From Undaria pinnatifida (taxonomy: Eukaryota > Sar > Phaeophyceae > Laminariales > Alariaceae), in assembly GCA_012845835.1 (NCBI GenBank), contig JABAKD010000026.1:8316058-8380057 (forward strand): a stretch of 64,000 nucleotides of DNA, read 5' to 3'. Below the pieces are notes generated by a model, which made no database searches, was not told the origin of the DNA, and saw only the letters and a program-made list of their open reading frames with translations. Below are positions 49,260-60,977 of this stretch, piece after piece. Numbering within the stretch: position 1 is the stretch's first letter; every line of letters begins with the position of its first letter. The translations under genes were made by a program, and so were the position numbers.

Positions 49260-52200
49260 AAAATGAAAATGATGGCGATCAGGAATCCCTGCACGCTAAG
49301 GATTTGATAAGCTGAACACAGTGGTGCTGGTGGTCTGTTAATAGTTTAAATAGTCAGAGGGCTGGAGTACGCACTGTATTTTTCTCACGAGAAACAGCTG
49401 TCACTTACATGCGTATTACGCGAGGACCTTGTTCTGCTGTGGGTGTCTGCGTCACGATTGGCTGGTAAGCCAATATCCACAGCCCGATTGTCTACCCCCT
49501 CCCTCCACTCCACCTCGACCCCCACGTCCGTTGCATATTTCTGTAGGGGCAGCCGACGCCATGTCCGGTGTTTGAAAGCTCCCTGTCCTACCACTTGGAT
49601 TGAAATTTGGAGAAGTGAGGCGCGATAACACGCGAACGCACTTGCCCGCGGTGAGGCCAATAAAACCTCGTGGGCACGCCAAGTCTCGGAGTTAGAGCAA
49701 ACGCTTTGGAGAGTGTTTTGTAGCGCAAGTACGGCCGCCTTGAGCTAAGCGGGGTGACTTCTACACCACGAGCTTCGTCCGCGGCCCAGACCGCGATAAT
49801 GAGGGGATTCCACGACATGGGATGGGTTGGCATCACCGGGGCGGCTAAGCGCCATTATTTGAGTTGCCTGGCTGGGTTGACGGACCTTACACGTCAAAAT
49901 TATGGGCGAGGGTGGGGCATAATACGCGAGGGGGAGACGAGCCTTTCGGGCGCTGTCCGGGAAAAGACGCCCCGGCCGTGATATTGTGATATTGTAATGT
50001 AACCGTGATTAGTGCAGCTGGGCGCAGTGCCGAGCTAACGCTTGTTTTTTTGTCACTTCCTACGAAAACGTTAGCAATGAGTACGACTGATTGAGTGGTC
50101 GATACTCAACTTGGCAAGCTGCGTCGTATATCATACGTCGGCCGCCGCCCATGTTCTGTATTTCTCTTGAATTATATGACATTGTGCACACATAGGACAG
50201 ATGAGATCCATATTGATCTGTGTGATCTGTCTTTAAGGGAAGGAAGATCCCTTATCTACAAGATCTGCATGGCATATATATCACGTTGTCGGCTGGGAGA
50301 CGGATGATATGAATAATCTAGCACACGTTTCCATCCTTGGTTGAATCTGTAACTCACAAATCCTGCACAACATACCATGACGGCGGGTATAGGATCTAGT
50401 GATGGTATTGATAGATTATCTAGATGATCTAGATCATGATGTGTCCAATGTGTGAAATTGTTACAAGTTGCAAATACTGCCCATACGCCAGTTGTGAGTT
50501 TATATAACGCAAACAAACAAGGCTGCTCCTATCGAGGTTGCAATGGCCGGGGCCTGTACCCTGTACCTGTGGGGGCAAACACGTGGAGATAAGGTTCCCG
50601 GTCACTGTTGCGGTAACTAGGTGACGACATCGCTTGTTTTGACCGGCAAGTGACCGCATCCCCTATCCCCTCCGAGTTCAAAATCAATCACATCTATCTG
50701 AAAGCCCATGGACTCGTAAAGTATGGATCTCTCGGCTCTCGGCCAATCCAAAAAACAAAACAAAAAATGGCTCAAATCCTTACGTAACAAAGGACCATTA
50801 TTGAAATTATATTTATTGCATTTTTTTTTAGAGGCTGTTTTTTAGCAAAACGTGGACCATTCGTTGAGTGTCCCCAGGTTTATCCCTCACATGCCACCAA
50901 TGTTACTCAGCTGCCCATTTCTGTTCACGTAATACAAGAAAAGCTGCGGTCACTCCGCGTGGGGGAGGGGGGAGCAGCGAGCAAAAGCGTTTAAACTTTC
51001 GTCGGGAGTCTTGGGCACGCAAAAAGTCGCCCGACCAGCCCTACTGCCCATTTGGAACGGCGTGGAAGCTGCTCTTCAAATTCAACAGGGTCGACCAGTA
51101 CAGATTGACGGAAAACGTACGCAAGGCACCGATTTCTCCGGTACTTTTAAAGAGACGAACATGCATTCAAGTAACACAATTTGAGTGAGTACTCCAAAAT
51201 TCGTAAGTTGTTCGTTATAACGGACAAAACGCTGCCCGTATAGTAGGAAGTAGCCGAACGTGGAGGCAAAAAGGAGCGGCCGGGTTATTATGCAGCTGTG
51301 AAAGTAAAGAGGTTCAGCGGACGGATGAAGAAATATTTACCCGGTATCACGACAACAAGGATAGTATACGCTCGCACATCTACATACCATTATGCTTACT
51401 GTGGTCTACCTGGTATATCATTAGGTGCCGCTGGTTACTGGCAGAGGCATTGACACCAACAATAGACATATAGCGTTGTCTGAAAGACTTTTTCAACAAT
51501 AATAGCCCGCAAATGCTTCGTAGGCAGCTATATTTAATACTACAGTCACCTACAGCAGTACTACTGAATCTATGTATAAAAAAAGGGCCATGAAAAGAAC
51601 AGGCTTTCGTTTGGTGAAAGCCACACGCCTCGTTCCGTGTCAAATCTGGGGCATCCACGTTAGCTATGCCGTGTGCAGTCCCTTTTATTCCGGCGTCTTC
51701 GATGGCTTCGTATTGTACCATGTCACAATAGCTCACAGAGAGTAGGTCCGTTACGCCCTTCCGGCTATTCCATGATTGTCCGTGTCATAGCAGGCTACAT
51801 GATAGGGAGTAGATCGGCCACGTAGCTTAAGATAAGGGTTGCTTCTCACCCCATTTCCGCGTAGCTCTCGCGAATGAAACTATAGCGGCCCGCCGTCAAC
51901 GAGCGCGCTGCTAACGGAGCCTCCACGATGTGAAATTTCGTCGACGTGTGCTCTTCGTCGCCTCCGCCCTCCCACGACCACACCCTGAACCATTGGGGTA
52001 AGAAGGGCCGCTCTCGATTTTTCTTTGCGATGTTGCATGCCAGGACAAAATCAGTGCTAAGGTCGATTTATACTCGTGATGGAAAAGAACAGAAAAGAGG
52101 TTGGGGCGCACTCACATACCTGGTACATGCATAGGCTCTGTATGCTGGGCGGCTGATTCTCGCCCGTGCTTTACTCATAGGCAGGTAATCGGCTGTACCA

Positions 52201-52720
52201 CAACCCCACAAGGGGCGGTTTCTAGCCATATTTACCGCGTGGAAACAGGACCACGAATGACAAGAACAGCTGCTCCTACTCAAACACAAAACTAAAACTG
52301 CACCCGTTCGGTCTCACGCGTTCCACATTTTGATCCGTCTTCTAGGAAGGGAGTGCAGGATTGAAAGAAAAGAAATAAGGAAAATGCCGCTATACCAGGT
52401 AATATGAATCATAGCGATGGTAATGGAAGAAAATGAGGGAAATATGCACACGAACCACCAATCGTGCCAGCATGTTAGGGGGTTGGGTTGATCTCTCTGT
52501 TGTGTCAAGATGCTGCCTATACAAAAAAAAACAAATACCGCTACCGAAAGCAAACAAGATTTTTTTTTCATAAAACCTACCTGGTACAAAGTGCGCAGAA
52601 GCTAAAGTTGCTTGCTCTTGCCATCGCGGTTTGAGTGGGGGGTGGAAGGCAGCAAAAACAAACAAAACAACAAACCAGAACGCGCATGCGCGCGACGACC
52701 TTTATCTCCCGTTTAAAGGG
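49260..52720. other. Intergenic, no gene recognised
   Basis: Contains a minus-strand relic of the AGCTTGCAAAGATGAGT element at 50070-50125 and GATC-rich sequence at 50200-50470 resembling 7250-7720. No coding similarity. Confidence 0.5.
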
Positions 52721-52738
52721 TGGTGTTTTGAAACACCA
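52721..52738 (-). promoter_or_regulatory. Histone H1 3' stem-loop
   Basis: On the minus strand TGGTGTT-TCAA-AACACCA: the same stem as after H3 and H4 but a four-base loop, which is the length of the classical histone stem-loop. It is 85 nt after the H1 stop. Confidence 0.75.
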
Positions 52739-52822
52739 GGTGGGTTTTGGGGCCAAGTCGTCGAGACGAGACCGCGAACACATTCATAGCTCACAGGAGA
52801 TGAGGTGAGATCCGAGCTTAGC

Positions 52823-53191
52823 TTAATCCTTCTTGGGGGTGGCGGCCTTCTTAGCAGCAGGCTTTTTCTTGGGGGCAGCCTTCTTCTTGGGGGTGGTGGC
52901 CTTCTTAGCGGCGGGCTTCTTGGTCACGGTCTTCTTCTTAGCTGCCTTCTTGGGGGTAGAGGACTTCTTAGCCGCCGTCTTCTTAGGGGTGGACGCCTTC
53001 TTGGCGGCAGGCTTCTTGGGGGTGGAGGCCTTCTTGGCGGCGGGCTTCTTCTTGACAACCTTGGCGACCTTCTTCACCACCTTCTTGGCGGGCTTCTTTT
53101 TCTTGACCACTTTTTTCACCACCTTCTTGACCACCTTCTTTTTCGGGGGGGGCTTCTTCGCCTCGGCGCTGAGCTTGTACGAGCTCTTCAC
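52823..53191 (-). CDS. H1 exon 3 (Lys-rich tail)
   Basis: Acceptor CACCGCAG then VKSSYKLSAEAKK and the basic tail to PKKD and stop. The 629-base intron before it is A-rich and contains no gene. Confidence 0.9.
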   Translation of the reverse strand: MKSSYKLSAEAKKPPPKKKVVKKVVKKVVKKKKPAKKVVKKVAKVVKKKPAAKKASTPKKPAAKKASTPKKTAAKKSSTPKKAAKKKTVTKKPAAKKATTPKKKAAPKKKPAAKKAATPKKD

Positions 53192-54253
53192 CTGCGGTGA
53201 TGATGTTTTTACGGAGCGGGGAAGTAGGGAAGTTGCACTTGAGCGGCAAATTTGCAGATACTTTTTGTTGTGATACACGTTAGAATTCGAAAGGCTACTC
53301 GTATAAGACAGAAGTATCAAAAGGTCGGAACGCAAGTGCAAGATCAACATCTCAAATGAAAATAATAAAATATGAAAAAAGCGAGAAACAAAAGCAAATG
53401 ATGATTTGTCACCGTCAAGGCAACCTTGACCGAAGAGCAACAGCTCAACAGCATGCAGTACGTACTTGTACGAGGAGCGCGATACCCCTTGGTACAATGA
53501 CCCCAGCAGCAGTAACTCTAAAGGGATCGAATCGTATCAGAAGCTAACGCAGGGCGCACCCAACGCACGCGCGAGATACTCGATTCGCGGGGGTCGGAAA
53601 AAATTAGGCTTTTCATAGCTACAAAGATCGCCTGACCTAACGACGACCATCTGCTCCATCTGCGATGTTGCGCTGGGATCGAGCCGGCGACAACATTGAT
53701 TGTCCGAGCAACCAAACCAAGTCACCCTCACGACCAAGAACGCACGCAAATAAACCAACTGGTACAACACACGAAAGCAACAGCAGCGTACACCGAAAGA
53801 GACCAGGGTCGTTGGCTTACCTTGACGAACTTGCCGGCCTCGGTTCCCTTCTTGAGGGCGCTGCGCATCTGGTGCGGGGTGAAGTTGAGGGTGGGGTGGC
53901 TGGAAGTGATGTGCTTCTTGATCGCCTGGATGCTGGATCCGTTGCGCTCTTTGAGAGCCTTGATGGCCTCGAATACCATCTGTCATGGTTCGGAGAGGAG
54001 AGGTACGAGCGCATGAAGGCAAAGCTCTGCTGGGCGGCAATGCGGTGGCTGCCTGGGTGTAACAGATCCCATCGCAATTCGAGTCACGGAGCCATCAAGT
54101 ACTGCGAGCGACCTGCAAGCAAACGTCGACGGTGCCCCGACGAGTGCAAAAATAAACGAGAAACATGAAACTTTCAATATTAGTATGTCGACACAAAACA
54201 CAACTCATCAACACAGCAAGGAGCTGGCATCTCACGTCATTGTAGGTCGGCAT
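52823..54253 (-). CDS. Linker histone H1, three exons
   Basis: Binds linker DNA at the nucleosome entry site. Minus-strand exons are 54253-54236 (18 nt, MPTYND), 53979-53821 and 53191-52823, all GT-AG and phase 0, 181 residues. The globular winged-helix domain spans exons 1-3 (YND/MVFEAIKALKERNGSS, IQAIKKHI, MRSALKKGTEAGKFVK/VKSSYKL). The tail is Lys/Ala/Pro-rich with (S/T)TPKK-type sites repeated about five times, typical CDK sites of H1. The N-terminal tail is only three residues, shorter than in animals or plants. Introns in a replication-type H1 with an 18-nt first exon are unusual, and the exon is easily missed. It shares a ~300 bp divergent promoter with H3. Confidence 0.92.
53821..53979 (-). 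CDS. H1 exon 2 (globular domain)
   Basis: 53 codons between acceptor ACAG and donor TCAAG|GTAAGC, holding most of the winged helix. Confidence 0.9.
54236..54253 (-). CDS. H1 exon 1 (18 nt micro-exon)
   Basis: ATG CCG ACC TAC AAT GAC followed by GTGAGATG. The next ATG (53979) directly follows the CAG acceptor, so an unspliced reading would start there and lose YND, the start of helix 1. The joined sequence TYNDMVFEAI fits the H1 globular domain. Confidence 0.8.
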
Positions 54254-54969
<716 letters not shown>

Positions 54970-55040
54970 GCAGCACGCTTACATCCATCAGGCTCCACGC
55001 TCTGAACGCTACTCAGTTGCGGTGCGCCCTCTCAACATCC

Positions 55041-55059
55041 TGGTGTTTACTCAACACCA
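55041..55059 (+). promoter_or_regulatory. Histone H3 3' stem-loop
   Basis: TGGTGTT-TACTC-AACACCA, identical to the H4 copy, followed by CCACCC and a CTTTCT...AAGGAAAG segment which could pair with U7-like RNA or form a second hairpin (inference). Confidence 0.8.
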
Positions 55060-55560
55060 CCCTTTCTCTAAGGAAAGCGTATGCTTATGTGTGCTTACGT
55101 ACCTGCCCTTGCTGAACGGCCTTCGAGCAGGCATCGTATTTTGAATTCCATGTTTTGTGGCGCTGTACCAGGTCGAGGTGCCAGGTACAGCAGTATATGA
55201 CATGGGTTTGGCTTGTTTTTGCTGTGTTTTCATTTTTCCTTGGGGGGGCGACATCGTGGGCGCCGAAATCGGAGACAGCTGTGGACGGGAATAGGAAGGA
55301 GGTGGGAAACCATGCGGCTAGTTTCCCGGCTAGGCTAGGTAGCAGAGGACCGGGGAACTATGTATGCTGCTCGTGCTTCCCCTGAGGTACGAATCGATTT
55401 TGAACTTGCTAGGCCTTAGACTACATCCTTGGACTACATCTCTTGCTTTTGTTCTGTTTGACTGCAACGTACCAGCTCGACTAATAAGTGGAGCGTGTGC
55501 TACTATAGCCCTGAGCCCTCTGCAGCGGGTGGACGTTTCCAAGGTTTTGTTCTGTAGGGT
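55060..55560. other. Intergenic, no gene recognised
   Basis: Nothing recognised beyond the H3 3' end. Confidence 0.5.
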
Positions 55561-55925
55561 TTATGGATTTCGGGTAAGGGTATGGGAGTCTTGAAAGAAC
55601 TTCCAGTAGTTTCGGGTACGGATATGGGAGTCTTACAGAACTTCCAGAAGTTCCGGGTATTGTGGCGCGGGCGTAGAGAACTCACAGAAGTTCCTGGCGG
55701 GTACAAAAAGTGCTGTACCCGTACCCCGGGTATTGTGGCACGGGTGTACAGAATTCACAAAAGTTCCGGGTGCGGGTATGAAAGTCTTACAGAACTTACA
55801 CAAGTTACGGGTATTGTGGCACGGGCGTACAGAACTTACGAAGTACAAAAGTTACGGGTACGGGTATAAATGTCCAACAGAACTTGCCGAAGTTCCGGGT
55901 ACGGGTAATACCCGGGTAAATTTAC
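55560..55925 (+). repeat. GAAGTTCCGGGTACGGGTA tandem repeat, array 1
   Basis: About seven degenerate 45-60 bp units built from CTTACAGAACTT(A/C)CAGAAG, TTCCGGGTATTGTGGC and ACGGGCGTACAGAAC, with TACCCGTACCCCGGGTATT inserts. The same family forms array 2 at 58165-58510. Confidence 0.85.
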
Positions 55926-56629
55926 AACCCCCCGGGGGGAAGTTCGATTTGAAGTGGAGGATTTCATCCGCATTGCATGTTCTCGCTGGGCCAACGTCTC
56001 CGAGGCAATCCGTCGTCCCGTTAATATTATCGACAGAAATAAAAAACCTAGTACTTGCAGCCTGCCCGATGAGCCTTTTAGTTTTGTGATCTACGGACAC
56101 AAGATTCATGATTCACGTATGTACGAGCGATATAGGATATATGCTATTGGGAAATGAGTGTTTTCTATTGGATGGTGGTGTGTTGTCAGAATGTCAGCCA
56201 CCCCGCTGGAAACATGCCTTCTACGGTATGTTTAGTTCTGGGTTGATTCCGATGGGGTACACGCCCTTTATATCATTCTTGTTTTGGTCCAGTTTTTACC
56301 CCTGATTTGTGGGCGGCTTCTGGCCGATCTTGACTCATCCCATGTCTTGATTGCGATAATATACTCGGATACGCGACAATAATATAATGGATTTTTCTAC
56401 ATAATGATCAACATCTGGAACTTTCTTTTATCCGCTGCCACCGCGCAACCAAGGCCCCCGCATCAAAGTTGGAGGTTGGGGATACGTAGTAACCCCCCCC
56501 CGTGACTGAGCATGGGGTTTCCCATCAAGAACCACCATACGAGCGAAGTGATCAATCGTGAACCTCAATGAGTGGCGACCGGGGCGACAACCTCGCTCAC
56601 GGCTACTACTGCTCTGTAACAGATCATTG
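55925..56629. other. No gene recognised
   Basis: A C-rich CAACCCCCCGGGGGG near 55926 is self-complementary. No coding similarity. Confidence 0.5.
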
Positions 56630-56719
56630 TTAACCCCTTTACAACTGGAAACCCGTTTTTGGGGACAAAGTTACTTGGATTTAGTATAGGGAGGGGTTCG
56701 GGGGCTCTAAAGGGGTTAA
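56630..56719 (+). mobile_element. 90-bp MITE, intact copy 2
   Basis: TTAACCCCTTTACAACTGGA ... GGGCTCTAAAGGGGTTAA, nearly identical to 42789-42878. Its right end overlaps the left LTR of the TRIM that follows (GGTTAAGGTATTAG), so the two insertions are adjacent or one used the other's end as target. Confidence 0.85.
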
Positions 56720-57085
56720 GGTATTAGTGGGGTATTAGTCTGTTTGACCACTTGCAAAAGGTTAACCAATAGCTTACCCAAACTAAGCCTTATAACACTC
56801 TCCCCCCCTGAACCGGCGGGATAGCAGATCGGCCGGACATACCGGCGGACCTGTCAAAACGTCCAAGCCGTTTCATTTCCTGGGTATACCGGTGAGAGTA
56901 TTTTTCAAGTTCGACATGGGGAAAGTCTGAAAAAGTTTATTATGGTGGATGTGGGATTTGAACCCACGACCCAAAAAAATCATGGTCCTGTCGACGACGC
57001 CATTTGTGAGGTTATAGGTGGGGACCCAGAGTGACCCCTGCAGGTTTGCCAATTGAGCAGGTCGTCGGAGAGTACTCACTTTCTT
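56714..57085 (-). mobile_element. TRIM-type small LTR element, copy B
   Basis: On + the left LTR is 56714-56797 (TTAAGGTATTAGTGGGG ... CTTATAACA), followed by CTCTCCCCCC (polypurine tract on the minus strand). At the other end TCCTGTCGACGACGCCA (56986-57002) is a minus-strand primer site TGGCGTCGTCGACAGGA, next to a strongly diverged right LTR starting TGTGAGGTTATAGG. No coding capacity, so it needs another element's enzymes. It contains a tRNA T-arm-like GTGGGATTTGAACCCAC at 56951. Confidence 0.65.
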
Positions 57086-57770
57086 TTCCTTCGTAGAGAC
57101 ATTGCTTTATTCGATTCCACCAGAGCCCCGGATAGCTTCTGGGATCGGAGGCACGTGCCTCCGATCAATTCCCTAACTTTCCCGAATATAAAATGCCAAC
57201 CTTATCATACGAAACCCATCCAAATGATCTCAAACTCGGATAATTACAGGCCTTTCGAGGCCGTATCTTGACATCATACCATAGCATACCCTGGCTGTGG
57301 CGCCTCAAAAAAAATAATGGCGGTCGCAAGCCCAATTTTGGCCACCAGGTCGATAAGCCAACGACAAATCGAGGACACCGAAAAAACACGGTCGATCTAG
57401 TTCAAGACGTCGATGATTAAATTAAAGCTGAATCGCCGTCACGATTTTTTTAATATTCCGATCGGAAAAAACATTGCCAATACGCAATAATACGAGGTTT
57501 CCCGATAGGTAGGACCCAAATTCGTATGTTTCCTCTAAATCGAATCGAGTTCAATTCGATTCACAATAAAAAAAGAACATTTTTTCAATTAAAAAGTGTT
57601 CGTTAATATTGTACGAAAATTGATCGCTAATTATAGTACGTACCCTTAGAAACGAAAGAAACGTGAACAGGACCTATACAGCAGTGAGTGGGTGTTACTA
57701 TTTTAATATGATACGTGCTGTGAATGTTCGGTGTTCGGTTTGTCTCACTGACAAGATATGACATAATAAC
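57086..57770. other. No gene; perfect 24-base palindrome at 57143
   Basis: GATCGGAGGCAC/GTGCCTCCGATC (57143-57166) is a perfect palindrome with a CACGTG centre. The rest is A/T-rich without genes. Confidence 0.6.
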
Positions 57771-57774
57771 GGAG

Positions 57775-58115
57775 TATCACACACAGCTTGCAAAGATGAG
57801 TTTCGACGAAATCTTCGATCTCACAGCTGGAGTGTATTTTCATTTTTTATAATAATTGGATACATTTCCCTCCACAGCTGTCAGATTTTGTCCCCCTCAG
57901 AAACAGGTTTTATAGTTTCAGCGCACAGACTGACTAACATCACCCTGTTGACCCTGATAGCTACACTGTAGTTGTAAGGGGACTCGCCGACCTATATCCT
58001 TAATGAGGACACACAACTCGTAATGCGCGCGATCGGAGTATCACACACAGCTTGCAAAGATGAGTTTCGACGAAATCTTCGATCTCACAGCTGGAGTGTA
58101 TTTTCATTTTTTATA
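57775..58115 (+). repeat. Composite repeat 3' parts, two tandem copies
   Basis: AAAGATGAGTTTCGACGAAA, TCTTCGATCTCACAGCTGGA, GTGTATTTTCATTTTTTATA occurs at 57795 and again at 58058. Between them lies the stretch from CCCTCCACAGCTGTCAG to GAGGACACACAACTCG seen in full at 38485-38640. Confidence 0.75.
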
Positions 58116-58164
58116 ATAATTAAATGCATACACACTCTCTTTGGGTTTAAACCTGAATTAATCG

Positions 58165-58515
58165 ATGTGGACTCCTCGGGTATTGTAACAAAGGTATACC
58201 CGTACCCCGAGTATTCTTGTGCACAGAAGTTCCGGGTACGGGTATGGGGATCTTACAGAACTTACAGAAACTCCGGGTACGGTACGGAAGTGTTACAGAA
58301 CTCACAGAAGTTCCGGGTATTGTGGCACGGGCGTACAGAACACACAAAAGTTATAAAAATGATATACCCGTACCCCGGGTATTTGTGCCATTGGCGGACA
58401 GAACTTTCAGAGGTTCCGGGTACGGCTATGAATGTCCTACAGAACTTACAGAAGTTCTTTGTAGGGCGATACCCGGGATAAATACCCCGGGTATGGTTTG
58501 CGCGTACCCGACAGA
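58165..58515 (+). repeat. GAAGTTCCGGGTACGGGTA tandem repeat, array 2
   Basis: Same units and order as array 1 (CTTACAGAACTTACAGAA, TTCCGGGTATTGTGGC, ACGGGCGTACAGAACACAC, ATACCCGTACCCCGGGTATT); about six units. Confidence 0.85.
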
Positions 58516-59487
58516 ACACAACCTTGGACGGTTTCTGCTTTGTTGAGTGCAATGGGCGGAGTGCGAAAGTGACAGCAGTTCAAGTACAAGTAATGACTCG
58601 CTGTTGTCCTTTCTTTCGTTTCTTTTTTCGTGTTTTTTGCCCCCTCATTTTCAGATTTCCCTCCCCACCGGCCTTACATATGCCGGTATCTTCCTCTTCG
58701 TGCTGTTTTTGGTTTTGTTTGTGAAGCAGCAGTTAGTTGTCTTCGTCTTGGTTTGTCCGTGCAACAGGTAATATATTTTCCGTATACTTCGTATATGTTC
58801 TTGCAGCCTTTCCTTTCCGATCTCCTTGAATAACATTCTTCAGAACACCTGTCGTTTGTTTTGCGTTATTGTTTTCTTTTTTCTTTTCTATCTTCTTCTG
58901 TATTTTTATGGGCTGGCTTGTATTGTGTTCTCGTACCCGGTACGCTAGCTTCGCTTGCTTTACCTCGATGAATTGCGGCTGTTTGGTTTACTCTGTTTCA
59001 CAGTCTGTGACCACAGAATTTGTACAAATTCTCTCTAGGATGAAGAATCAGCACGCACGCACTCTGGGTGTGCTCGTGTCGTTGGGTAGAAAGAACGCTT
59101 CAATGTGAAGACAACGTTTGTTTGTTGATCTCTGCACTCGATGCCAGATTGTGCTGATATCGTGTTTGCCAATCAGATACGGAGATTGACGGTTACAAAG
59201 TATTTTGTTTATTTATTTTATTATGTCGACGATTGATGCTTCTGCGTCGGTGGGTTGGGTGCAGGTTGTGTGATCCGATGCTCCCCTATCAAGGGTACTC
59301 CAGGCTGTGAACCAACTTATACAAGACTATCGTCCATAATCCTCTTCAAGCCTCTCGACCTCTCGGTCGGTAGAGCTATCATACCTTCGGCAGGATTCTA
59401 TGAATACAACACACACGCACTGCCTCTCCTTCGTTTTCCTTCCTTCTTTAGCGTTGATATTGATGTACCACACTCACTCATCCATAG
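58515..59487. other. No gene recognised
   Basis: T-rich sequence with short open frames of no recognisable family. Confidence 0.5.
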
Positions 59488-59891
59488 TGTTTAGGTATTG
59501 GTGGGGTATTATTAATAGTCCGTTTGACCACTTACTTGCAAAAGGTTAACCAATAGCTTACCCAAACTAGGCCTTATAACACTCTTCCCCCCTGAAACGG
59601 CGGGATAGCAGGTCGGCCGGATATACGGGCGGACCAGTCAATATCCACGCGGTTTCATTTCCTATTAATAGGGATACCGGGGAGAGCAATATTCAAGTTC
59701 GACATGCATAGGGAAAGTCTGAAATTTTTCATTATTATTGTGGATGGTGGGATTTGAACCCACGGGACACAGAAAAAACATGGTCCTGCCGTCGACGCCA
59801 GTTGTTAAGGTATTAGTAGGGTATTAGTCCGTTTGACCACTTGCAAAGGGTTAACCAATAGCTTACCTTACCGAAACTAAGCCTTGTAACT
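59488..59891 (-). mobile_element. TRIM-type small LTR element, copy A (complete)
   Basis: Left LTR 59488-59581 (TGTTTAGGTATTGG ... GCCTTATAACA) and right LTR 59803-59891 (TGTTAAGGTATTAG ... GCCTTGTAAC) flank about 220 bases. Read on the minus strand: LTR ending TTAACA, two bases, primer site TGGCGTCGACGGCAGGAC complementary to tRNA-Ser, a short non-coding interior, purine tract GGGGGGAAGAG, LTR. No reading frame. No clear target-site duplication. The interior holds GTGGGATTTGAACCCAC (59747-59763), a tRNA T-arm whose minus strand is a perfect pol III B box. Confidence 0.8.
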
Positions 59892-60780
59892 TGTAATAAT
59901 AAACTATGTCCTCGTATATATGTGCGTGGCACATTAGAGATTAGGACGGTTCATTTATTCAATTATTTTTTCCTCGCGTCTTTCAGACCTTACCTATTTT
60001 ATAACTAATTTTCAAGGGCGTCAGCCGTGAGTTTGACGAATTTCAGGTCAATACTCATCTTTGCAAGCTGCGTTGTTGGTACTCGTAATATACTATATGA
60101 GTGAGTTTTTATTGGGAGGTGTCTTCTTTTTTGTCCACTATTGTAGTTCTCTTTATACATGTCCCATTCCAGGAGTCCTCTTGTTTTTTTCGTATCAATA
60201 GTTATGGGTTGCTTTTTTATAATTTCTTATTTCGCTTGTTTTTTGCTGTGCATGTATATTTGCACCCGGTGCGGTGACATTTCGTTTGCTTTCCTCAACA
60301 CTGGATGTTGTGCTGTATCATAGTAGTGAGTGATATCGTTGGGTGCAAATAACCGATTTATTGTGAACACAACACACGCAGCAGCAGTACGAGTACGAGT
60401 GAGTACTGGAGTACTGGCAGTGAATCAGATTTTTCACGCTTCCTATATACGCCCGTAGACCTCATGCGTGTACGTACGTGGTCGTATCCCTGGTATCATA
60501 CTATTAATAATATCGCGATGTCTTGCCTCTGTGCGCCACAATGCACAAGCAGTCGAGGTACCACAATGCACAAGCAGTCGAGGTACTCTACGCTTGGCCT
60601 TGTGCGCGACCATTTCAGAAATTCGGGCATCGCTTGGAGGGTTCTGTTTATTGACTACCAGGTGTAGACACACTTACTATATGTCTGTATCTTCGGTCTC
60701 TTCCGCGGTAGCTCTTGATAACCGACGAGAAACTTCTTTTTTCCGGGCCGATCCCTGACTGGTGTTGTGTTTTTTACTTT
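59892..60780. other. No gene recognised
   Basis: Includes a minus-strand AGCTTGCAAAGATGAGT element at 60010-60075 and a duplicated GTACCACAATGCACAAGCAG/GCGCCACAATGCACAAGCAG (60530-60580). Confidence 0.5.
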
Positions 60781-60784
60781 TTTT

Positions 60785-60925
60785 CCTTTTTGAACCTGCT
60801 TCTTCTGTGCCCACCGCAAAGTGAAGGCAAGACCAACCTCCGAAAGCCGCAAGACAGGATCTACGTACCGCAAGCACAGCACAACATCCTGCAATCGGCT
60901 TGCGCAGAGCAGCATAGTTTGTGAC
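60785..60925 (-). repeat. Dispersed repeat, family 4, 3' fragment
   Basis: AACCTGCTTCTTCTGTGCCC, AAGTGAAGGCAAGACCAACC, TGCGCAGAGCAGCATAG: minus-strand counterpart of 45590-45710. Confidence 0.5.
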
Positions 60926-60977
60926 TACAGGTTAGTAGGGCCCAGACAAGCAGTAGGCTCTCACCAGCAACCAGCAA

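Noticed and set aside
52805-53273. Gly/Leu- or Ala/Phe-rich proteins on the + strand
   Set aside because: Antisense shadow of the Lys-rich H1 tail.
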